Part shown: positions 31,912 through 37,741 of the stretch, piece by piece | Layout of the letters: every line of letters starts with the position of its first letter | Numbering within the stretch: the stretch's first letter is position 1 | Assembly: GCA_017455065.1 (NCBI GenBank) | Contig: JAFTBU010000055.1 | Coordinates: forward strand, 1 to 37,741 | DNA: 37,741 bases | DNA from: Bacteroidales bacterium | GTDB lineage: Bacteria; Bacteroidota; Bacteroidia; Bacteroidales; UBA932 | Direction of reading: 5' to 3' | Program-made: the position numbers and the translations under genes | The notes under the pieces: model-generated | Databases searched by the model: none | What the model was told of the DNA's origin: nothing | The model's input: only the letters and a program-made list of their open reading frames with translations

Positions 31912-32562
31912 TCAGAATTTGCAAAAATTAAGAGGCCTAAAAAATTCGGGACGGTGAAAATCCGGCTTTTCCGTATCTATCGGAAAGAGACTCACATAGT
32001 GCTTGTACTCCCCTTTGCCCCCGCATTTGTAGAAATTGCCCTGGCATGAGGCTCCCTCGAGGCTGCGGATATCGTGTATGTACAGGGCTGTGAAGGGGAT
32101 GAACAGGGCGGTCTCCCAGGCGGTACGCTCCAGCCTCTCCGGGAAGACGCTGCCGCCGAGGCTCGCCCAGCGGTCGATCGAAGCGAGCACCTCCGGGGCG
32201 GCGAGCTGCCTGTCGGCACGGCCGGAGCCGGCGCCGAGGTAGAGCTTCCCTATGCAGTTGCACTCGAAATTGTAATAGAACCCATCGCCCGCGGGAGCGA
32301 AGAAAAACTCCACGCAAGAGTCCTCCCAGATGTGTCCGAGATCCTCGCCGACACCGGCCAGCACATCGTCCTCCGTCACCTTCCAATGCAGCATCAGGCC
32401 GTCGCAGCACCAGGCCAGGGCGAAAGATGTCGCAGGAAGATAGGGGAAGCGGTCCTTCCAATTGAGGGTCTCCACGGAGCGGTACTCCAGGCCCGCCTGG
32501 GCAAACAGCGCCGGAATGGCGGCGGCCTTCACGGCGGGGGTATCTATAAATCTGAATTCCAT
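31912..32562 (-). CDS. Carbohydrate-binding family 9-like protein
   Basis: A 216-residue protein without a signal peptide. The central part (ATSFALAWCCDGLMLHWKVTEDDV, GHIWEDSCVEFFFAP, FYYNFECNCIGKLYLG) matches the CBM9/DOMON-like beta sandwich that is widespread as a stand-alone protein in Bacteroidales; the WEDSCVEFF segment is characteristic. The natural ligand is unknown. A -7 box on the minus strand (32567-32574) ends 4 nt before the ATG, so the mRNA is probably leaderless. Divergent from the GH29 gene. Confidence 0.78.
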   Translation of the reverse strand: MEFRFIDTPAVKAAAIPALFAQAGLEYRSVETLNWKDRFPYLPATSFALAWCCDGLMLHWKVTEDDVLAGVGEDLGHIWEDSCVEFFFAPAGDGFYYNFECNCIGKLYLGAGSGRADRQLAAPEVLASIDRWASLGGSVFPERLERTAWETALFIPFTALYIHDIRSLEGASCQGNFYKCGGKGEYKHYVSLFPIDTEKPDFHRPEFFRPLNFCKF

Positions 32563-32566
32563 GGCT

Positions 32567-32594
32567 CAAAGGTAAAGCTTTTTTTATACTTTTG
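32567..32594. promoter_or_regulatory. Face-to-face divergent promoter, CBM9-like / GH29
   Basis: CAAAGGTA (32567-32574) reads TACCTTTG on the minus strand for the CBM9-like gene. TACTTTTG (32587-32594) serves GH29. The boxes are 12 nt apart and outward-facing; both genes start 4-9 nt after their box. Confidence 0.6.
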
Positions 32595-32603
32595 TAAAAA
32601 TCC

Positions 32604-34196
32604 ATGACAATGAAAAAGCTTGCCCTGACCGCCCTGGCGGCGACCCTCCTGCTCTCCGCCTGCTCCCCGAAATATGATCTGTCCATCCAGGAAGGCCCCT
32701 TCGAGCCGAGCTGGGAGTCCCTCGAGCAGGGCTACCGGACCCCTGAGTGGTTCCGCGACGCCAAACTCGGACTCTGGTCCCACTGGGGGCTGCAGTGCGT
32801 CCCCGGCTGGGGCGACTGGTACGCCCGCAAGATGTATGTGCAGGGGGACCCCTTCTACGAATACCATCTGAAGACCTACGGCCATCCGTCGGAGTACGGC
32901 TTCATGGAGTTCATCCCGCAGTGGACGGCCGAGAACTGGCATCCCGACAGCCTGGTGGCCCTGTACAAGGAAGCCGGGGCGAAGTATGTGGTGGTGATGG
33001 CCAACCATCATGACAATTTCGACAACTTCGACTCCCGCTACCAGGAGTGGAACTCCGTCAACATGGGCCCGCACAAGGATATCGTCGCCCTCTTCGAGCA
33101 GGAAGCCCGCAAGCAGGGCCTCCGCTTCGGCATCAGCAACCACGCCTCGCACGCCTGGCACTGGTTCCAGGTGGCCTACGGCTTCGATCCCGAGGGTCCC
33201 AGGGCCGGAGAGCGCTACGATGCCTGGGGCCTCACCAAGAAGGACGGCAAAGGCAAATGGTGGGAGGGCTACGACCCTCAGGATTTCTATGGCAAGCCCT
33301 ATTTCGTTGCCCCCGACAGCCTCAAGACCATAAGGGAGATGAACCGCTGGCACGCCGCCAACGACAGGAAATGGTGGGAGGATGTGCCCGAGGAACTCCA
33401 CGATTTCGCGGTCAACTGGTTCCTGCGCTCCAAGCAGCTGGTGGACGACTACGATCCTGACCTGTACTACCTCGACGACGAGACCGACCTGCCCATGGGC
33501 CAGTTCGGACTGGACCTCGCCGCCCATTACTACAACACCAGCGTAGCCCGCCGCGGGTCCAACGAAGTGGTGCTCACCGCCAAGAAACTCTCCCCCGACA
33601 AACAGAAAGGCGTCACCTTCGACTGCGAGCGCTCCTCCATCCCCGAGATCAATCCCAATCCCTGGCAGACCTGCCAGTGCATAGGCCAGTGGCACTACGA
33701 CTACAAACTCTACGAGAACGACGGCTACAAGAAGGCCCCCGAGATGATAGATTCGTTCATCGACATCATCAGCAAAAACGGCAACCTGCTCCTGAACATC
33801 CCCCTGCGCGGCGACGGCAGCCTGGATGACAAGGAGATAGAGTTCCTGCACGAATTCGGCGGCTGGGTCCGCACCAACGCCGAAGGCATCTACGCCTCGA
33901 GGCCCTGGAAAATCTTCGGCGAAAAGCTGGAGGAAGGGGGCGAGGTGAGGTTCACCACCCGCGAGGGGCGCCTGTACACTTTCACCCAGGGCTTCCCCAA
34001 GACCCGCACTATAAAAGTCCGCGCCCTCGGCAAGGACTCCGCCCATGTGGAAGGCAATGTGAGCGGAGTATCCCTGATCGGCAGCGAGGCCCCCGTGAAA
34101 TGGCGCCAGACAGGAGCCTTCCTCGAGATCACGGTGCCCGCCATGACGGACGACGGCAAAGCACTGTGCTTCGCCGTCGACGGGGTGATCAAGTAA
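32604..34196 (+). CDS. Alpha-L-fucosidase-like lipoprotein, GH29
   Basis: A 530-residue lipoprotein (LLLSAC lipobox, Cys20). The GH29 barrel shows LGLWSHWGLQCVPGWGDWYAR, YVVVMANHHDNFDNFDSRY (metal/sugar-binding His pair) and the catalytic strand PDLYYLDDETDLP, whose Asp291 is the expected nucleophile. The region to about 430 completes the barrel and the rest is a C-terminal beta sandwich. It removes terminal fucose from glycans, outside the cell or in the periplasm. ATG at 32604 or 32610 (MTMKK or MKK) are both possible; the first is 9 nt after the -7 box. It stops 12 nt from the convergent LamG gene. Confidence 0.88.
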   Translation: MTMKKLALTALAATLLLSACSPKYDLSIQEGPFEPSWESLEQGYRTPEWFRDAKLGLWSHWGLQCVPGWGDWYARKMYVQGDPFYEYHLKTYGHPSEYGFMEFIPQWTAENWHPDSLVALYKEAGAKYVVVMANHHDNFDNFDSRYQEWNSVNMGPHKDIVALFEQEARKQGLRFGISNHASHAWHWFQVAYGFDPEGPRAGERYDAWGLTKKDGKGKWWEGYDPQDFYGKPYFVAPDSLKTIREMNRWHAANDRKWWEDVPEELHDFAVNWFLRSKQLVDDYDPDLYYLDDETDLPMGQFGLDLAAHYYNTSVARRGSNEVVLTAKKLSPDKQKGVTFDCERSSIPEINPNPWQTCQCIGQWHYDYKLYENDGYKKAPEMIDSFIDIISKNGNLLLNIPLRGDGSLDDKEIEFLHEFGGWVRTNAEGIYASRPWKIFGEKLEEGGEVRFTTREGRLYTFTQGFPKTRTIKVRALGKDSAHVEGNVSGVSLIGSEAPVKWRQTGAFLEITVPAMTDDGKALCFAVDGVIK

Positions 34197-34208
34197 AATA
34201 CCTGGATT

Positions 34209-37200
34209 CTATTTCTTGCGCATCTTCACCGTGTAAGATTTGCCGGCGGGGATGCGTATTTCTACTTCTTTGTCCCGGCCGAATGAGACTTCTCCGCTCT
34301 TGCGGCCGTCGCTCATCTCCCAGGTGCCGTCCGCAGCCCTGCGGCCTATCATCCTGGCCTTGACGGTGCGGCCGGTGGTGTTGAAGAATTCGACGTCGAA
34401 CCAGTCGTCCTGAAGGTTGAAATCCACTTTGATGGCCACCTTCTCGGCGTCGTCATCCTTGTCGAAATCCCAGGCTATGAGGTTCCAGGGCACGTAATTG
34501 GTGACGCAGGAGCCGCCCAGGCGGACATAGTTCATCGAAGTGAAATAATTCCTCACCCTGTCGATGTACGGGGCGCCGTAGGTGTTGTAATACTCGCGGT
34601 AGTCATTGTTCCTGAGGGCCTGGCGGTATTCCCGCACCAACTGGTCTTCAGACAGGGACACGAAGGGGGCCACGGAGACATTGGCGGCTTTGAGATACTT
34701 CTCGTCGCCGGTCCATTTCCAGAGATGGGCCATCATCACCCCGTAATACTTGGTGGGGATACGGTCCTCGTCGGTGATGAAATTGATCTCGCTGGGGAGG
34801 GTGATGCCTCCGTCGGCGGCTACGCGGGCGTGCTCGAAGAGCGAATTGAAGTACTGCAGCACGTAATTCTTGGAGAATTCGTCACCGTAGAGCTCCGCCG
34901 CCACGATGGGCGAGGCGAGGTGGAAATTGCCCCTCATAGAGTTCCAGACCCAGCGGCCGGCGGTGGCGGCCTTGGTGGCGCTCATGTAATCGCTCTTCAG
35001 GTGGAGGTGGCCCTTGGAGTTGACGTCCAGGTAGGCCTCCCTCACTCCATGGGCCGTACGCAGCAGCCTTTCCTTCACCAGAGGGTTGTACCTGTCCACG
35101 ATAGCCGCCTGGCAGGTGGAGTTCTCACCCTCCTCGAAGGTGTGCAGGCCGTCGGTCTGTATGGTGCTGACGCCGTTGGTGAGCATATTGTCGTCGTAGA
35201 TGGCCTGGAGAGAGCGCAGCACAGCATCGCGGCTCTTCTCTTTCATGATGTCCATCTCCACGAGAGGTACATAGATGTTGGTGAAATCGGAATCGTCAGA
35301 GAGGCCGCCGCCGAATTCTCCGTTGGGAGCCTGGCGATTGTCCAGATACCACTGGGCCAGATACTTCCACCTGTCAATGTGGCGGAGCTGCAGGAAGGCC
35401 CATTCGGGCATGCCCTTCGGGGCCACCGGCTCCTCATAAGGCACAATGGTGGTGGCGGGATAATACTGCTGGCGGTAGCGGAGTCCCTGCGGGTGGTCCG
35501 GATCGACCTTGAGCAGGTCGGTGAGGTCGTTCTCGAAACGGCGGAACTTCAGGAAACGGCGGCTGGCCGTAGCCTCTTCCGCAAGGGTGCCGTAGTTGTC
35601 GCGCACCTGGTTGAAACGGTCGGTGACATGCTCCGCGGCGGCTAGCTGGTAGTCTTTGAATATCAGGTCAATGCGGGTGCCCTGGAGCTTGGAGGCGGTG
35701 AAGTCCTCGCAGCCGGAGCTGATCCTCAGGTACATGGGTTTGTCTTCGGGGAGTATGCGGTCGCGCAGGTCCAGCCAGAGGGTCCTGGCCTCGCCGGGCT
35801 TGACGCTGAAAGAGAAATCCATCATGTAGCGCAGCGGGTCGATGGGATCCATCACTGCGATGTTCAGGGGGATGAGGCCGCCTTCCATAGGAGCCACATC
35901 CAGGGCGGGTATGCTCAGGCGTATGCCGTCGAGGCCAACGTGGAGCATGCGCCAGGAACTGATGTTGTTGTTGGTGTTCCAGGTGCTGCCGGCGCCGAAT
36001 TCGCTCGCAGTCTCATCGATAGGAGCGGGCACGGGCGGGACATTGATGTCCAGTTCCTTGCAGTCTGAGGGGATGATGATGTGAGCTACGGGAGAGCCGC
36101 CCTTCACCTCGGAAAGCTTCGCGTTGCGGGCTGCGGCCCAGGTGTTGGCGAGGAGCTTGGTCCTCTCGCCGGCACGGAAACGGCCGTCGATATAGCCCTC
36201 GATGTCGGTGAGCATGGGGTTGGAGAAGTCTTCGAAGTCCTGAAGGCCATAGCTCAGGGTGAGCACGGCGGGGATGTCTCCGGCCTTCTCCACCTTGAAG
36301 GCGTTGAATTCCTGGATGGGGGTCTCCTGGATGACGTTGGTGAAGGTGATTTCACCGGGCTCGTGCATGGAACTGCTATGGAAAGTCTTCTGGGTGCCCT
36401 GAGCCTTGGATGCGCTGAATCCGGGGCCGCTCATGCTGCCGAAAGCGCCGCCGGTGATCTCGAGATAGTTCCATTGCTCGGGTATGACGAAGCGGACGTC
36501 GGTGCCGGAGAATGAGTAGCAGTCCCAGTCGGGGAGCTGGAAGTAGTCGCTGCGGCCTTCGATGCGGGAGCGGTTGTACACGCCCGGCCAGGTGGTCTCG
36601 CGGAGGCCGTCGCAGGCCTTCCAGTACCATTTCTTATAATCGTAAGCCTCGGTGATCTCGATCTTGCGGACGGCGGTCACGGGGTTTTCCAGGTAGGGCG
36701 GGAGGGCTTTGTCGAAGCCCAGGAACCTGCGCCAGCCCGCAGCATGGAAGGAGCCGTCGTCGGCGGGGACGGCGGAGTAGTCGTGCGCGGCGACGAGGGC
36801 GACCTGCGCGTCGGTGAGCTGGTGGTCGTAGATGCGGACTTCGTCGATGTCACCGCCTCTCTGGACAATGTAGGCACTCTGCACCTGATAGGGGGAGATG
36901 ATGCGCGAATGGGGGCCGAACTGGTCCAGGCCGGTGTTCAGGCACACGGCGGTGTCCCTCTGGGCGACTTTCTCGCCATTGAGGTAGAGGCGCACGCCCT
37001 TTTCCTCATCCCAGCTGAAGGCAATATGTATCCACTCGTCGGGCGAAGGGGTCGGGGCGGTGGTGCTCAGACGCACGCGTACCAGGTTGTTGTCGGTGAC
37101 GAAGGCGTCGTAGCCGTGACCGTTCCAGTCTATGCGCAGCCAGACCATGTCCCAGCTGCTGTGGTCGGCGAAGGAGACCCTCCAGAGGGGGAACTCCGTC

Positions 37201-37496
37201 TCCGTCATCTCTTCGCCGGAGCGCCAGTTGAAAGCGATGGTGCCCCTCTCGGAGTAGATGTTGCCCGGGGCGAGATAGGCGTAGGTATTGCGATAATGGG
37301 CACGGATGCCGCTGCCCAGGGCACCGTCCCCGATGACGCTGACGCGGTCGAGGAAATTGGGAGTCGCCGTACCCTTGGCGATATCAGCGTTCACGCTCTC
37401 GCCGGAAAGGTAGAAAAGGGTGGCATCACCCGATTGTGCGGAAAGGCCCAGAGTCAGGCCGGTGAGGATAAGGGACAAAAAAAAGTGCCTTTTCAT
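34209..37496 (-). CDS. Large secreted LamG-domain protein, putative glycan-active enzyme
   Basis: A 1,095-codon frame minus stop, about 1,095 residues, with a signal peptide (LTLGLSA|QSGD). Residues about 25-245 form a LamG/concanavalin-like jelly roll (DEWIHIAFSWDEEKGVRLYLNGEK, GGDIDEVRIYDHQLTDAQV). A middle region of beta sandwiches follows (about 260-620). The last 400 residues look like an alpha/alpha toroid with aromatic and acidic motifs (WYLDNRQAPNGEFGGGLSDD, HLHLKSDYMSATKAATAGRW) and a beta-rich end. This is the shape of polysaccharide lyases or unassigned glycoside hydrolases, but I recognise no family. A -7 box lies 22 nt upstream, so it is transcribed independently of tRNA-Ile. Confidence 0.75.
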   Translation of the reverse strand: MKRHFFLSLILTGLTLGLSAQSGDATLFYLSGESVNADIAKGTATPNFLDRVSVIGDGALGSGIRAHYRNTYAYLAPGNIYSERGTIAFNWRSGEEMTETEFPLWRVSFADHSSWDMVWLRIDWNGHGYDAFVTDNNLVRVRLSTTAPTPSPDEWIHIAFSWDEEKGVRLYLNGEKVAQRDTAVCLNTGLDQFGPHSRIISPYQVQSAYIVQRGGDIDEVRIYDHQLTDAQVALVAAHDYSAVPADDGSFHAAGWRRFLGFDKALPPYLENPVTAVRKIEITEAYDYKKWYWKACDGLRETTWPGVYNRSRIEGRSDYFQLPDWDCYSFSGTDVRFVIPEQWNYLEITGGAFGSMSGPGFSASKAQGTQKTFHSSSMHEPGEITFTNVIQETPIQEFNAFKVEKAGDIPAVLTLSYGLQDFEDFSNPMLTDIEGYIDGRFRAGERTKLLANTWAAARNAKLSEVKGGSPVAHIIIPSDCKELDINVPPVPAPIDETASEFGAGSTWNTNNNISSWRMLHVGLDGIRLSIPALDVAPMEGGLIPLNIAVMDPIDPLRYMMDFSFSVKPGEARTLWLDLRDRILPEDKPMYLRISSGCEDFTASKLQGTRIDLIFKDYQLAAAEHVTDRFNQVRDNYGTLAEEATASRRFLKFRRFENDLTDLLKVDPDHPQGLRYRQQYYPATTIVPYEEPVAPKGMPEWAFLQLRHIDRWKYLAQWYLDNRQAPNGEFGGGLSDDSDFTNIYVPLVEMDIMKEKSRDAVLRSLQAIYDDNMLTNGVSTIQTDGLHTFEEGENSTCQAAIVDRYNPLVKERLLRTAHGVREAYLDVNSKGHLHLKSDYMSATKAATAGRWVWNSMRGNFHLASPIVAAELYGDEFSKNYVLQYFNSLFEHARVAADGGITLPSEINFITDEDRIPTKYYGVMMAHLWKWTGDEKYLKAANVSVAPFVSLSEDQLVREYRQALRNNDYREYYNTYGAPYIDRVRNYFTSMNYVRLGGSCVTNYVPWNLIAWDFDKDDDAEKVAIKVDFNLQDDWFDVEFFNTTGRTVKARMIGRRAADGTWEMSDGRKSGEVSFGRDKEVEIRIPAGKSYTVKMRKK

Positions 37497-37517
37497 TGGT
37501 TATCTGGTTATTTGAAC

Positions 37518-37525
37518 CAAAGATA
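37518..37525 (-). promoter_or_regulatory. -7 box for the LamG protein gene
   Basis: Minus-strand TATCTTTG, 21 nt before the ATG at 37496, in the 54-bp gap after tRNA-Ile. It shows that the gene has its own transcription start even though it follows the 16S-tRNA-Ile unit. Confidence 0.6.
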
Positions 37526-37550
37526 ACAAAAAAAGCACAAGAAAAATTAG

Positions 37551-37624
37551 TAGGCCCTGGCAGAGTTGAACTGCCGACCTCTACATTATCAGTGTAGCGC
37601 TCTAACCAACTGAGCTAAGAGCCT
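37551..37624 (-). tRNA. tRNA-Ile (anticodon GAT)
   Basis: A 74-nt cloverleaf on the minus strand: acceptor AGGCTCT with AGGGCCT, D-arm TAGCTCAGTTGGTTAGAGC, anticodon loop CTGATAA giving GAT, T-arm CAGTTCAACTCTG. It lies 78 nt downstream of the 16S rRNA end, as in an rRNA operon spacer, but is followed by a protein gene. Confidence 0.95.
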
Positions 37625-37702
37625 ATATATAAATAGGAAGATAAGTACAAGGACGAGTGCCTTGTTACTTAACCGCGAGCTTGCGTCTCGGACTTGCTCC
37701 AA

Positions 37703-37741
37703 AAAGGAGGTGTTCCAGCCACACCTTCCGGTACGGCTACC
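37703..37741 (-). rRNA. rrs: 16S ribosomal RNA, 3' end (partial)
   Basis: The minus strand reads GGTAGCCGTACCGGAAGG, then TGTGGCTGGAACACCTCCTTT, the universal 3' end of 16S rRNA including the anti-Shine-Dalgarno CCTCC. The rest lies beyond the window. The exact mature 3' end within 37701-37704 is estimated. Confidence 0.93.

Overview
The window comes from a high-GC member of the Bacteroidota, most likely Bacteroidales. The signs are promoters of the TTTG / TAnnTTTG type, start codons without Shine-Dalgarno sequences, and family markers such as DUF2723, DUF4271, DUF4890-like and TolB-like propeller lipoproteins, CE15 and GH29 enzymes, and an ECF sigma factor paired with a dual-membrane anti-sigma beta-barrel protein. 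A lineage such as Cryptobacteroides/UBA932 or Rikenellaceae would fit the GC content, but that is inference. No SusC/SusD pair, prophage, IS transposase or CRISPR array is visible.

Layout. 1-12000 is mostly housekeeping: the 5' end of pgk, an rRNA-type methyltransferase, a DUF2723 membrane glycosyltransferase, a tightly overlapping operon (SUI1-like factor, DUF4271 protein, hemD, rnpA, yidD), then on the minus strand tkt-lepA and lolD-trmN6. 11990-13500 is a visibly AT-richer islet with a TolB-like propeller lipoprotein and, overlapping its start, the remnant of a small Cys-rich NVEALA-like peptide gene. 13546-17900 holds a C69 dipeptidase, a repeat/hairpin cluster, tRNA-Pro(TGG) and a GH31 glycosidase. 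17937-19624 has a small secreted unknown protein and about 1.2 kb of gene-free, palindrome-rich DNA bounded by nested inverted repeats. 19625-24800 has comM (with a Gly/Ala/Ser-rich repeat insertion), tsaE, a frameshifted lipoprotein and the sigma/anti-sigma pair. 24830-31800 has a TPR protein with an EnvC-like protein, mdh, a phosphopantetheinyl transferase, a CE15 esterase, a DUF4890-like protein and a TIM-barrel lipoprotein. 31800-37741 has tRNA-Ala(TGC), a CBM9-like protein, a GH29 fucosidase, a 1,094-residue LamG protein, tRNA-Ile(GAT) and the 3' end of 16S rRNA.

How it works together. The secreted GH31, CE15, GH29, CBM9-like, LamG and C69 proteins suggest a glycan- and peptide-scavenging gut-type organism, but they are scattered single genes and not one utilisation locus. 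The ECF sigma/anti-sigma-barrel pair is an envelope-sensing module. Promoter reading is informative here: about eight genes start 4-9 nt after a -7 box, so they are probably leaderless. Four divergent gene pairs use -7 boxes facing each other only 11-13 nt apart.

Most unusual items: the nested inverted-repeat element at 18605-19548, the recurrent face-to-face bidirectional promoters, the decayed NVEALA-like peptide beside the propeller lipoprotein, and a 16S-tRNA-Ile unit that is not followed by tRNA-Ala or 23S.
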